DNA of 64,000 nt from an uncultured Clostridia bacterium (lineage in GTDB: Bacteria > Bacillota > Clostridia > Christensenellales > UBA1242): assembly GCA_934747385.1 (NCBI GenBank), contig CAKVGK010000001.1:1-64000 (forward strand), written 5' to 3'. The notes beneath the pieces were generated by a model. The model searched no databases. It was not told where the DNA came from and saw nothing but the letters and a program-made list of their open reading frames with translations. The translations under genes and the position numbers were made by a program. Shown here piece by piece: positions 15,653 through 24,569 of the stretch (its first letter is position 1; every line of letters starts with the position of its first letter).

Positions 15653-16276
15653 TTAATTCACAATATTAAAATGAGAAAGAGGTTGCTCTTCTTGATTTTG
15701 TTGCAATTCTGCCGTTTGCTCAGGTTGAATTTGTAATGCTTCATCTTGAGGTTGTTCAATATTAATTTCAGCCGCCTCAGTCTGCTCTTGTTCGGCCGGC
15801 AGGATTGTTTCAACCGGTTCACTTTCGACTGAGGTCGTACTAGGCTGGTTTGCATTGTTTAAAAGGTCAACCGCCTTATTAAGTGCAGCGTATTTTTGCT
15901 CCAAGTCTTGTGAAATTTTGTTTACAAGAACCTGTAAATCATTCTCAGCAAGGTCATAATCATTCTCATTTTGTTGGTCACTGGGAATTTCAGTTTTGAC
16001 TAGGTTTTTTCCTTCCTGTTCTCCTGAATTTGGAAGTTGTTCCTGTTTTGTTGAATTGTTTTTGCTTGAATTGTGACTTTCTGCGTCCGCATCTTTGCTG
16101 GATTTTGTTGGGTCATTAATTATTCCAATCACCACAAGCAATCCAAGCAATGCTGTGACAATTTCGTTTATATTTGCAATGTCCAACTTAATGTTAAACG
16201 CTTGCAAGATAAGCAAAGTTGCACTGACAATTGAAATCCAAAAGTTATAGTTAGTTAGTCTGTTTTTCCATTTCAT
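15653..16276 (-). CDS. Phage holin (phi LC3-like) with long acidic tail
   Basis: A 207-aa protein. Residues 1-55 match the small phi-LC3/SPP1 holin pattern: a Trp-rich amphipathic start (MKWKNRLTNYNFWISI), two hydrophobic helices, and IGIINDPTKSSKDAD at the usual turn. Holins of this type form membrane pores that release lysin. Normal members are about 75-90 aa; here about 150 residues rich in Gln, Glu, Asn and Ser follow, with no recognisable domain. It is last in the minus-strand phage block. No lysin gene accompanies it, so its function may have changed. Confidence 0.72.
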   Translation of the reverse strand: MKWKNRLTNYNFWISIVSATLLILQAFNIKLDIANINEIVTALLGLLVVIGIINDPTKSSKDADAESHNSSKNNSTKQEQLPNSGEQEGKNLVKTEIPSDQQNENDYDLAENDLQVLVNKISQDLEQKYAALNKAVDLLNNANQPSTTSVESEPVETILPAEQEQTEAAEINIEQPQDEALQIQPEQTAELQQNQEEQPLSHFNIVN

Positions 16277-16390
16277 TTTTGCTCCTTTCTGCCCTAATTA
16301 GAGGCAATTTTTTAAAGGTTTGCAAACACTGAAAATACAAATTAAACCTTTTTAACAATAACAAATCTATATTCATTTCGACCTCGAACT

Positions 16391-17821
16391 TTATGCGGTA
16401 TATTCGTAATAATCCAAAAGGACTTGTTTAACATTTGCACTATCGAACGGAGAAGAAATTTCAAGTTTTAAATTCTCGCCACAAATTTTGAAACAGAATT
16501 CATTGTCGCCGTCTGTGTAGGTTGTAAAACTTGTGCTTTTATCTCCGTATTTCAAGTTGAATTTAACGTTTTTGTCCGCCTGAACTTTAAGTTTTGTATA
16601 CAGGCGGGTCGCAGGCATTTCAAAAAGGTTGCTAGAAGTCCAAAATTTTGGCAAAGCGTCGTCAAAGCACTTGGAATTGTTGCAAATTTCACCCAATTTT
16701 GAACTATGCACAGAGTTAAATGTCACGAGCATTTTTTCAAACACTTGTGTTTTAACCGGCAAGAGAGTGCCAATATCCACACCACGCAAAATTTGGTAGG
16801 AATAATTTGTTAAATCCACAATAATCAAAGCATTGTTTGTATAATTGACGTTTTCGCAAAGAATTTTTTTGCCGTCACCAAAGTTGAGCTTCAAAGCAAG
16901 GTAGTATTTGTTGCCCAAACTGGCCGCGCAAGCATTGTCGTTTGAAATTGGCAGCATTTCGCCAATATCTATGCTGGAACGAGTTACCTTCACTCCATTA
17001 AATTGATAAAGCCCTTCCACCGTCATAAACATGATTGCATTTTCACAAACGCTCACTGTTTCGGTGAAAATTTTTGTGTTGGATTGGTACACTTGGTTAA
17101 CAGAAATGTTGTTTTTAACAAAATTAATTTTTGTAATTCCGTAATCACGGAATACATACACGTCTTGGTTAAAACTAACAATTTTTCTTGCGTAACCTAA
17201 GTCATCTTCCAGCGATATATAGCCTGAATTTGAATTTATATTACCTATATTTTCGGCGTCCAAGTCGGTTGCGTACCAAATTTTAAAAGCAGGCTCTTGA
17301 ATTGTGCAAAACAGCACGCCATCATTCATGCACATGCTTGTTATGATTGGTGCGTTTTTAACCTCGTATGGTGAATAACTGGTTTTCCAAATAATCATTT
17401 TGTCCTTGCTGCTTAAAATAATTGCGTCGCTATCATTTTTCTTGAATGCTAAAGTTATAGGTGCGGAATTAAATGTTAAAGAATAAAGCCAAAATAAATC
17501 TCCATTTTCGCAAAACAACTGATTGATATATTCTTTGTTGTCGTCGCCGTAAACCAAAAGGCGGTGGGTTGTGTTGCCTGTGCGAGGAAAGTATTGCTTG
17601 AAAAACGTCACGCCTTTAATTTCATTAAAATCCGCCTCTTCAATGTTTAAATTATACTGAGTGTTGTCAGTTAAACTGTTTGGAAAACTTGCCAATTTTA
17701 TGCCAAAAGAATTGGATAAAACTTTTGTTGGCTGATAGTTATAAAACTTTTCAACACTGGCATTTTCATGCTTGTTAAAATTGTCAAAGCACTCTATCGC
17801 AATTCTTTTTTTTGTTTTCAT
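16391..17821 (-). CDS. Phage head-completion/stabilisation-like protein
   Basis: A 476-aa protein with many short beta segments ending in aromatic residues (RLLVYGDD, GDLFWLYSL, DVYVFRDYGI, GLYQFNG, KYYLALKL), as expected of a beta-propeller. Its place directly after the adaptor-like gene mirrors gp4-gp10 of P22-like podoviruses, where gp10 is a propeller that plugs the packaged head, so I infer a comparable role. AAAGGAG precedes the ATG at 17821; two upstream ATGs lack such a site. Its start overlaps the upstream gene's stop by 4 bp (translational coupling). Confidence 0.55.
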   Translation of the reverse strand: MKTKKRIAIECFDNFNKHENASVEKFYNYQPTKVLSNSFGIKLASFPNSLTDNTQYNLNIEEADFNEIKGVTFFKQYFPRTGNTTHRLLVYGDDNKEYINQLFCENGDLFWLYSLTFNSAPITLAFKKNDSDAIILSSKDKMIIWKTSYSPYEVKNAPIITSMCMNDGVLFCTIQEPAFKIWYATDLDAENIGNINSNSGYISLEDDLGYARKIVSFNQDVYVFRDYGITKINFVKNNISVNQVYQSNTKIFTETVSVCENAIMFMTVEGLYQFNGVKVTRSSIDIGEMLPISNDNACAASLGNKYYLALKLNFGDGKKILCENVNYTNNALIIVDLTNYSYQILRGVDIGTLLPVKTQVFEKMLVTFNSVHSSKLGEICNNSKCFDDALPKFWTSSNLFEMPATRLYTKLKVQADKNVKFNLKYGDKSTSFTTYTDGDNEFCFKICGENLKLEISSPFDSANVKQVLLDYYEYTA

Positions 17822-18375
17822 TCCCATCTCCTTTGTGGCATTATGCAGCATTTAACTTCTTTTAATGCTGTGCACCTTTCCAGATACATTTCATGGTAGT
17901 TTTCAAAATCTTCAAACAAGCCCTTAGTCAAGCAGTAATATGCGCAAAGCCCAAACACTGCGACCTCTGTGCCAAACTCCTGCAAAAACGAAACATCGTC
18001 TGTCAACGCACTGATTGATGGGTGGCTATAATACTCCACAGTAAAATTGCCATCTTCCTCCAAAATTAAATTGCGGCTGATGATTTTAAATTTAACATTT
18101 TCTTCCCCTTTCTTAACCGATTCAATTTTGATGAAATTTTCAATTGAGCTGAGAGGGTATGTTTTGTTTGAAGTTGTGATTTCGCAAGTTGACAACACTG
18201 GCACATAGTTTGTGCAAAGTTCACGAATGGAAAGTTCAGCCAAATTGAGAAGTTCTGCAACCTGTTTATCCGCAAGTTTGTCGGCATCAGTTTTTTGCTC
18301 ATCCTGCAAAACAGAAACAGTGTCAGTTAGTCCAAGCAAAACCGCACTGTTTTGGATTAAATCTTTTATTTTCAT
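17818..18375 (-). CDS. Phage head-tail adaptor-like protein
   Basis: A 185-aa protein. The first part is helical (LADKQVAELLNLAELSIRELCTNY), followed by a beta region and a helical tail (FGLCAYYCLTKGLFEDFENYHEMYLERC). The pattern, helical bundle plus insertion at about 150-200 aa directly before the propeller gene, fits P22 gp4-like or gp6-like connector proteins that dock on the portal. This rests on position and fold impression, not on a recognised motif. It overlaps both neighbours by 1-4 bp, so it is part of one tightly coupled operon. Confidence 0.5.
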   Translation of the reverse strand: MKIKDLIQNSAVLLGLTDTVSVLQDEQKTDADKLADKQVAELLNLAELSIRELCTNYVPVLSTCEITTSNKTYPLSSIENFIKIESVKKGEENVKFKIISRNLILEEDGNFTVEYYSHPSISALTDDVSFLQEFGTEVAVFGLCAYYCLTKGLFEDFENYHEMYLERCTALKEVKCCIMPQRRWE

Positions 18376-18701
18376 TAGTTCTCCTTGATTAATTGTTCTA
18401 ATTGGTCGTTAAATATATTCAAAACGCTGGTTTTGTCTGCGTTCTGTTTAATTTTATTGTCATTGTCAATTTTGTTTAAAATAATTTTTATATTTGCACT
18501 GTTTGTTTCACGTGCCAATTTAAGCGTGCGCTCATCCAAAAACGGATAAGGCAGGCTTAAACAGAACGTGTTTTCGGGTTGGGACAAATTATGCAATTCA
18601 AATTGATTTTTGGACATGTTGAAATATATTCTATAATCTCTGTCAATTTCTTTTATTCTGTTTGCAATGTCATACACGTCGTTTTCAATTTCAATTTTCA
18701 T
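18375..18701 (-). CDS. Small phage-block protein of unknown function
   Basis: A 108-aa acidic, helical protein with an Asn/Lys-rich tail. It lies between the capsid gene and the adaptor gene, its stop overlapping the adaptor start by 1 bp, with an AAGGAGG-type site before the ATG. Proteins at this place in phages include head fibres and completion factors, but nothing in the sequence decides this. Confidence 0.65.
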   Translation of the reverse strand: MKIEIENDVYDIANRIKEIDRDYRIYFNMSKNQFELHNLSQPENTFCLSLPYPFLDERTLKLARETNSANIKIILNKIDNDNKIKQNADKTSVLNIFNDQLEQLIKEN

Positions 18702-18753
18702 AATCCTCCTTATTGCAGTTTATGTTTTAACAATATTATTTGTTTAACTAAAC

Positions 18754-19956
18754 TTATGTATTGCTGCCCTTTTCAACTGTAACTGCAAATGGATTTGTTA
18801 CAGTTGATTTAATGTTTGTGAACTTTGCTTGACCGCCTGGATGTTCGCAAATCAAGTCGGCATATTTAACAAGTGTTGCAGTGTAAGCTGGGTAGCCCGC
18901 TTTTTGACGAAGAATTTTGCCGCCTTCGCCCTCAATCCACTCCCAATCGCAAAGTTGGTGAAGTGTGAATTTAGAACTATCAAGCAGGTACAAAGTGTCG
19001 TCGTCAACAAATCTGTCGCTAACAACAGGAATTCCGTTGAAAGTGATTGCACGATAACCGCCTTCAATCATGGTTACGTCAATGTTTCTGCGGTAGCAAC
19101 CAAGGTATTCTTGGTAGGCACGTTTAACACCAGCACCGCATGTGATGAAGTCAATGCTTGAACCTGCGTTTTCTTCCAAAAAGTCAACAGCGGTTTGCAA
19201 AATTCCGTCGCTGATTTCTTGCTCAGTTGAACTCTTGTATGGTGTTAACCATTTGTTTGCTGCACGGTTTAAACCATACAATGTGTCGCCTGTGCCAAAA
19301 ATTGCGCCAAGTCCTGTAATTTCTTGACCTTTGCTGCCTTGAACGTAAAGCACGTCGTTTGCTGCCAAATCTGTTGTTGGAGTTGTGGTGAAGCTAACTT
19401 TTTTTGTAACGCGGTCAACGTACGCAATGCGCAAGCCTGAGTTGTCTTTTGTTGTGCCAGTGTAGCTGTCAACCACCATGCCTTCCATAAGGTTTTTAAC
19501 ACTTGACATTGTTGCCACGCCAGAAGCATAAGCAGTTACAGTGCCAACAGCACCAGAGCCATCGCCATAAAGCATACGGCCAAGGTTGAATTTTGAAGCG
19601 GTTAAAAGACCTTCCATTTCGGCATTCAAAAGGTCAACAAAAGCACCATTGCTGTTTGCACTTGCCCTGATTGCTTTGTCGCTGATTTCGATTGTTCCAT
19701 AAAGGTTTTTAAGTGTGGTTTTGAATTGAACATAACTGTTTTCTTTTGCGGTTGGAAGAGTGCCAGTTTCGCTGCCAGCACCAACACCACCATTCAAACC
19801 AACAGTTGCCATTTTGATGATATTCTTGCCATAAACATCCGCAGTGGATTGTTTAATTTTTGCAAGTAATGGATTTGTTTTTGTGTTTAATTGATTGCAC
19901 GCTGCAACCAAATAAGCATCTTTAAGCGCGTTTTGCGCGGTTGTTAAATCAATCAT
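18754..19956 (-). CDS. Phage major capsid protein (HK97-like fold)
   Basis: A 400-aa protein with the properties of podovirus-type HK97-fold coat proteins: an N-terminal helical arm (TAQNALKDAYLVAACN), a central YVQFKTTLKNLYGTIEISDKAI segment (split here into E-loop/P-domain strands), and the C-terminal A-domain features FITCGAGVKRAYQEYL, IEGGYRAITFNGIPVV and LYLLDSSKFTLHQL. It is rich in Gly, Ala and Thr, less AT-biased than its neighbours, and opens with AAAGGAG. The scaffold gene lies upstream, across a strikingly AT-pure gap. No separate protease gene is present. The frame is intact and without internal stops, so the gene may still be selected. Confidence 0.88.
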   Translation of the reverse strand: MIDLTTAQNALKDAYLVAACNQLNTKTNPLLAKIKQSTADVYGKNIIKMATVGLNGGVGAGSETGTLPTAKENSYVQFKTTLKNLYGTIEISDKAIRASANSNGAFVDLLNAEMEGLLTASKFNLGRMLYGDGSGAVGTVTAYASGVATMSSVKNLMEGMVVDSYTGTTKDNSGLRIAYVDRVTKKVSFTTTPTTDLAANDVLYVQGSKGQEITGLGAIFGTGDTLYGLNRAANKWLTPYKSSTEQEISDGILQTAVDFLEENAGSSIDFITCGAGVKRAYQEYLGCYRRNIDVTMIEGGYRAITFNGIPVVSDRFVDDDTLYLLDSSKFTLHQLCDWEWIEGEGGKILRQKAGYPAYTATLVKYADLICEHPGGQAKFTNIKSTVTNPFAVTVEKGSNT

Positions 19957-20172
19957 ATTTTCTCCTTTATTATTTAGTGAAAAATTAAAATTAAATAATT
20001 ATTTTTATTTAATTAAATTAATTATTAATTTTATAAAAAACATTAATTTTTTTAAAAATATTAATAAAAATGCCAATTTTTTAATGATTTTTTGGTGTTT
20101 TTTTAATATTTTTATATTTTTTTATTAATTTTTTAATTATTAAGCAGAAAATATTTTTAATTAATTTTTATT
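19957..20172. other. Extremely AT-rich spacer between scaffold and capsid genes
   Basis: About 190 bp made almost wholly of A and T (for example 19981-20160), unlike the compact junctions elsewhere in the phage block where genes overlap or nearly touch. No terminator stem or consensus promoter is clear; it could carry a promoter for high capsid expression or be a site bound by H-NS-like or Rok-like proteins. Confidence 0.6.
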
Positions 20173-20727
20173 TTATTTTTGCTTAATAATTGTTTTTGCC
20201 AACCTGCCCGCTTCCGCAATGGTTGAAGGCTGAGTTGGTTTTGACAAAAGAATGTTGCCGTTTCCTTCTACCTTGATTGGTGAATTTTGAGTTACCTTTG
20301 ACAAATAATCTTTAATTATTTTATCCTTAATTTCAGCATTTGAAAAAATGTAATTATTCAAAAATTCACTGTCGGTTGCATAGTCCTCAGCACGTTTGTA
20401 GTTCTTGGCAATCATCTTAACACTTTCCTCTGCAAGGTTTGCATTTTCGGTGTTAGTTAAAGTTGCTTTCAGTGCGCTGCTGAAAGGTTTAACAATGTCA
20501 AATTTTGCTACAAACTCTTCCACTTTTTTGTCTATCTCCGCTTGGCGATTTTGTTCTTTTAACGCAGTTTCGTTTTGCATTTCAAGGTCGGCCAAACGTT
20601 GACTTTTTTTGGTAAATTCAGCTTGCAAATTGTTATAGGCCTTAAACAAACTTTCTGCATCTTTAAACTTACCAATTTCTTCCTTGGAGCCTAAGTTGTT
20701 TTCAATAGGTTGTTCCAATTCTTCCAT
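20173..20727 (-). CDS. Phage scaffolding-like protein
   Basis: A 184-aa highly charged, mostly helical protein placed between portal and capsid, the standard place of scaffolds. The N-terminal part contains KFKDAESLFKAYNNLQAEFT followed by KKSQRLADLE, a motif of the kind I associate with Clostridial phage scaffolds; residues 40-75 look coiled-coil. The C terminus is basic (AKTIIKQK), as in scaffolds that bind coat protein by a basic helix-turn-helix. It follows the portal gene by 3 bp. Confidence 0.72.
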   Translation of the reverse strand: MEELEQPIENNLGSKEEIGKFKDAESLFKAYNNLQAEFTKKSQRLADLEMQNETALKEQNRQAEIDKKVEEFVAKFDIVKPFSSALKATLTNTENANLAEESVKMIAKNYKRAEDYATDSEFLNNYIFSNAEIKDKIIKDYLSKVTQNSPIKVEGNGNILLSKPTQPSTIAEAGRLAKTIIKQK

Positions 20728-20730
20728 AAA

Positions 20731-22578
20731 TTATTCTCCTTCTTTAACATTTTTCTTATGTTCTTCAATGTGTGATAAAATTATCTTTTCAATTTCTGCT
20801 TTATTTAGTTTGTCCTTCAACTCCCCTGAAAGCAAGAATGCGATATGCTGGTCAACATGAAGTTTGTGGTCGTCAATTGGCAAAATGTTTATCTTTTGAC
20901 CACGAGTGACAGCGATATTTTCTTCTCTTGCATGATTAATTTGCAATTCGGTTAAGTCCACGCTGTTTTCCCACATGCCAAAGCCAAGCAAATCCAAACA
21001 TTTTTTACGCATTGTTTGACTGAATTTTCCGTCTTGATCAAACATTAACCCTTTGTTGATTAAATCAAAAAGCATGGTTCTGCGTTGAGCAAGAGAATCC
21101 ACAGCGTCGGTGGAGGTGTCAAACACAACGTCATCGCTGCAAATTTCGTTTTGGTTCCAATAGTGCATTTCAACTGAACCACCTGCCCCACTAATCTTCA
21201 AAAGTCGAGGCAAAACTGCGTATTGTTTGTACAAGCGCAAAATGTATTTTGCAACAGTTTTAACCGCAAGTTTGGTGGAGTCAATTGCCGTTGCCAGCCT
21301 TACAGTGTCTTGTTCAGCCAACAATTCAAGAGCCACACCCGACATGTTTGTGTATTTCCCAACCGATTGGGTCATCATGTCGCTGACGCCTGAAATGGTT
21401 TTAAATTCTTCAAGCAATCTGCTTTCTTCACTTTCAAAATCCACAACCGATTTTGGATTTTGCATTATCTCTGGCATTTTGCTGCCTTGCCTATAAACAA
21501 GCACTTTGCCTGGGCTTAAACCTTCAATTTCAAGGGCGTCTGTGTCCACGCTGCCGTCCTCAACAGCAAGCACGTTCATAACAGTTCGATTAAAATATTC
21601 ATGTTTGCGGTTTCTAACAGCATTGTAAGCGCGTTGAACTGGAATTAATCTGTCAACCACGCTCACGCCAAAGAAACTGCCCGGCATATAGTTTGAAATT
21701 TGCTTAACAAAAGGGAAAGTTCTGCCATTCAGTTCGTCGTTTAAATAAGGCAGATCTCCGTCAAACAAAAGTTTCCCACCAGCAACAACTGTTAGCCTTC
21801 CATTTGGAAGTTGTTTGCTAGGGCGAATATATCTTTCAATCAGCACACAGTGGTGTCCAAGTTTAATGTTTGCAACTTTGTTGATATGCGCGTTGTAGCC
21901 CAGTCCACCAACATTATTCATTGTGTTGTCCAAAGTGAAAGCACAAACCTCTTCTGGTTGAACGTCAACATTCCATTCGTATCGAATTTGGTCAATATCC
22001 ACAGCCCTTGCATGAATGATTGAATTGACATCATCTAAGCGCTCACAAGACAGGTTGTCCGGAAAAATTTCAAACGGAGAAACCACCTCAATTTGAACGT
22101 CACCCTCTCTTATATTGTTGCCGACGTCATCAGTTGCAACCATTTTGCCAGAGTTGGTGTTCCAAATCACTTTATAAAAAGACGTTCCGCAAATCTCGCT
22201 CCATGTGGTTGCTGTTTTTTCAATGTCTACTAGGTTTAACCTATTTGCCACCGACGCCAAAATTTGTTTGCTTAATTTTGCACTTTCAAAGTCTGCCTCT
22301 TCCATGCTTGCTGGCACAACAGTCACATTGGGCAAACTTGATGAAATTTTTGAAATACGTGTTTCCAAAATTGGAGCAATCTGGTTAAACACTTCCTTTT
22401 CCTGCCAAAAATATTGCTTTTCGTCCTCTCTAACACTGCCGTTTGAAGCAATATAACTATATTGATTTCCCATCATAAAATTAATGTTCAATTGCCACTG
22501 CATTTCCAAACTTTTTCTTGCTTCTCGCCTTTTGTTAAAATCTTCAACCAATTCTTCAACTATCTTGTTAACCTTCAT
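20731..22578 (-). CDS. Phage portal protein (P22-like)
   Basis: A 615-aa protein, in the range of large podovirus portals (P22 gp1 is about 725 aa). The N-terminal helices carry W-Q-LNINFMMGNQY, a typical P22-portal-like opening, followed by FNQIAPILETRISKIS, WSEICGTSFYKVIWN, VVDRLIPVQRAYNAVRN and the long tunnel-forming region SGVSDMMTQSVGKY. The dodecameric portal forms the DNA entry channel and docks the terminase. The start overlaps the stop of the 71-aa zinc-ribbon gene by 11 bp. The absence of a tail-tape gene downstream agrees with a short-tailed virion. Confidence 0.85.
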   Translation of the reverse strand: MKVNKIVEELVEDFNKRREARKSLEMQWQLNINFMMGNQYSYIASNGSVREDEKQYFWQEKEVFNQIAPILETRISKISSSLPNVTVVPASMEEADFESAKLSKQILASVANRLNLVDIEKTATTWSEICGTSFYKVIWNTNSGKMVATDDVGNNIREGDVQIEVVSPFEIFPDNLSCERLDDVNSIIHARAVDIDQIRYEWNVDVQPEEVCAFTLDNTMNNVGGLGYNAHINKVANIKLGHHCVLIERYIRPSKQLPNGRLTVVAGGKLLFDGDLPYLNDELNGRTFPFVKQISNYMPGSFFGVSVVDRLIPVQRAYNAVRNRKHEYFNRTVMNVLAVEDGSVDTDALEIEGLSPGKVLVYRQGSKMPEIMQNPKSVVDFESEESRLLEEFKTISGVSDMMTQSVGKYTNMSGVALELLAEQDTVRLATAIDSTKLAVKTVAKYILRLYKQYAVLPRLLKISGAGGSVEMHYWNQNEICSDDVVFDTSTDAVDSLAQRRTMLFDLINKGLMFDQDGKFSQTMRKKCLDLLGFGMWENSVDLTELQINHAREENIAVTRGQKINILPIDDHKLHVDQHIAFLLSGELKDKLNKAEIEKIILSHIEEHKKNVKEGE

Positions 22579-22783
22579 CTAATCCTCCTTTTTTATATAA
22601 TGGTTTAACATTTTTTGGTTTGATATATTTCCCTATTTCGCCATATAAAGTGTTCAAGCATTGTGCACATAAATACACATTTCCATCAAACACAAAGCGT
22701 TTGTTAACAATCATGTAATCGCACTTGTTTTTGCAGCCGCTTGCGTCACATTTAACCTTTATTTTTGCTGGTTGTACTGTCAT
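22568..22783 (-). CDS. Small zinc-ribbon-like protein in phage block
   Basis: A 71-aa protein with cysteines CDASGCKNKCDY and CAQC that can bind one zinc. AAAGGAG precedes its ATG. It overlaps the end of the terminase-small-like gene and the start of the portal gene, so it belongs to the operon. Similar tiny zinc proteins occur in phage packaging regions, but the function is unknown. Confidence 0.7.
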   Translation of the reverse strand: MTVQPAKIKVKCDASGCKNKCDYMIVNKRFVFDGNVYLCAQCLNTLYGEIGKYIKPKNVKPLYKKGGLDEG

Positions 22784-23063
22784 TTGTTTTCTCCTTTAAT
22801 TGTTTTAATAGTCTTTGTTTTGTTTGTTCCAATTCTTCATCTGTAAGTTTTTCAAAATTGGTTTTATCTTCCGTGTTTTGATAAAGCAGTTTGATAATGT
22901 CTGTGTTGGGCGGAATGTTTTTTTCCACTTTTTTTTGTTTGACCATCTTCATTTTTCCAGTTTCGTCGTCCAAAACATACTCACTTGTTATCTCCTGCAA
23001 AGTTATGCCTGTAACACACTGTTTGATTGCCTTAATTGTTGTGGCATCAAGCAAATTTTCCAT
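22752..23063 (-). CDS. Terminase small subunit-like protein
   Basis: A 103-aa protein between the large terminase and the portal. A short helix-rich start (TIKAIKQCVTGITLQEI) is followed by a beta hairpin with KKVEKNIPPNTDIIKLL, similar to the C-terminal PPN/PD(T)-type motif found in small terminases of Clostridial phages, and a charged helix. It lacks an obvious helix-turn-helix and is shorter than the usual 140-180 aa, so a truncated or divergent small subunit is likely. It follows the large subunit by 4 bp; the order large-then-small is the reverse of most phages. Confidence 0.5.
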   Translation of the reverse strand: MENLLDATTIKAIKQCVTGITLQEITSEYVLDDETGKMKMVKQKKVEKNIPPNTDIIKLLYQNTEDKTNFEKLTDEELEQTKQRLLKQLKEKTNDSTTSKNKG

Positions 23064-23067
23064 AGGT

Positions 23068-24495
23068 TCACCTTCTTTTCATCTGTCTAATCAACCTCTC
23101 TTTTTCGCGCTGAATTTCGCTCATTTGCTGCTTTGGAAGTTTGTTTTCAGGGCGCGACATTATGTAATACCTCAATTCGTCCATGCTGTGGTCGTCCATT
23201 TTAACTGGGCTGTCACCCTTGCCCCAACGATAACCTTTCATTTCCCTTATTAAATTTGTGCAAGTTTTGAATATGAACAATTTGCGCTCGCCTAAACTAT
23301 TTTTTATGTAAGATTTAACCCTTTGAATGCCTGTAAAAACGTCCTTGTTCACGTTTGTGTTAACAAGAATGCCATGCTCGTAAAACAGGTCTGCTACGCT
23401 CTTTTTTGACGCCAAAGTTGTTTGATTTGCCGCACTATCAATAAGCGACTCAATCATTCCGTTTGGGTTTCTGTGCCAATGCAGTTGGTTGCAAATTTCA
23501 TAAATTTGTTGGCTGTGGTATGAAATGTCTTTATCACTTTCATAATGCTCCGCCACCACATAGACATTTCCGTCGTAATCCACCGCATACCAGTGACAAG
23601 ACAACGGGTTTTTAAGTCCTGGGTCTATGGACAATTTGTCCTGCCAGTCGTAAGGAATGTCAAAGGGTTCAATCACATTAAAGTTTTCGTCAAATTCGCT
23701 GTACACACGCCCTCCAACGTCCATAAATTCGCCATGTTCGCGGCTTTTTAGTTCATCGGCTGACATACTCGCTTTCATTGATTTTATTGCCTGCTCGCTG
23801 ATGTACGGATTGTCCTGCCAAGAAATAAATTCACACCAAACATTTGGGTCGTTAAACTTGTTCAAATATATTTCATCATAAACAAATGTCATGCCTTTTA
23901 ACGGAGTCATGGTTGCAAAAATGTCGCCGTTAGTGTCAAGCACTCGCATGCGACATTCTTGATAAATATCATAGGGTGGTTCTTCGTCGAACCAAACATA
24001 GTCTAGGCTTGTACCTTGAAATTTTTCTCTGCCTTGATCACAACTTTTAAAACCAATTTTGCTAACTCCGCCAAACAAATTTTTAATCAATATATAATCT
24101 ATTATTCCGTTGGCGTAACTATCCTTTCTGCCAGAAAGCATGACAACGTCAACAATCCATTCTGGGTTGATATATTTCAAAACCTTGCTTTGGGCAACGT
24201 CACGTTGAACTTGTGTGCTTAAACTAACCACCCAACCAGAGGTTGATTTTTCAATTTTCCTGAACGGGTGGCAGCCCCTAGCCATGTACACGACCTCAAC
24301 CGCGCCACACTCAGTTTTGCCTGTTCGGTTTCCTCCAAACACCCAACGATTTTTTTGTGGGCATTTATGAAAGGCGAGTTGCTTTTCGTGCCTAACTTCG
24401 CCAGTATTGTAATATTTAAGTTTATTGTTATTCTTTCTCTTTTTTTGAATTGCTTCTATCTGCAAAATGCTTTCAATTAAATTCATTTCACCCAT
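23068..24495 (-). CDS. Phage terminase large subunit
   Basis: A 475-aa DNA-packaging motor with the ATPase and nuclease in order: Walker A GGNRTGKTE (about residue 55), Walker B YVWFDEEPP, the coupling motif ATMTPLKGMT, and nuclease acidic residues in LSIDPGLKNP, SLIDSAANQ and DDHSMDELRYY. It cuts and pumps DNA into the prohead through the portal. A longer frame reaches 24546; 24495 (MGEMNL) or 24486 (MNLIES) are better starts, with only weak ribosome sites. It is the first gene of the block and diverges from the gene at 24570. The enzyme looks complete. Confidence 0.92.
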   Translation of the reverse strand: MGEMNLIESILQIEAIQKKRKNNNKLKYYNTGEVRHEKQLAFHKCPQKNRWVFGGNRTGKTECGAVEVVYMARGCHPFRKIEKSTSGWVVSLSTQVQRDVAQSKVLKYINPEWIVDVVMLSGRKDSYANGIIDYILIKNLFGGVSKIGFKSCDQGREKFQGTSLDYVWFDEEPPYDIYQECRMRVLDTNGDIFATMTPLKGMTFVYDEIYLNKFNDPNVWCEFISWQDNPYISEQAIKSMKASMSADELKSREHGEFMDVGGRVYSEFDENFNVIEPFDIPYDWQDKLSIDPGLKNPLSCHWYAVDYDGNVYVVAEHYESDKDISYHSQQIYEICNQLHWHRNPNGMIESLIDSAANQTTLASKKSVADLFYEHGILVNTNVNKDVFTGIQRVKSYIKNSLGERKLFIFKTCTNLIREMKGYRWGKGDSPVKMDDHSMDELRYYIMSRPENKLPKQQMSEIQREKERLIRQMKRR

Positions 24496-24554
24496 ATTAA
24501 ACCTAAAAATAGTCAAATTTGGCACAAACCTGCCACAAAAACACAAATTTATTA

Positions 24555-24563
24555 TGTTAAAAT
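24555..24563 (+). promoter_or_regulatory. Extended -10 promoter, predicted leaderless start
   Basis: TG-T-TAAAAT ends 6 bp before the ATG at 24570. No ribosome-binding sequence lies between. Confidence 0.5.
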
Positions 24564-24569
24564 ATTGTT

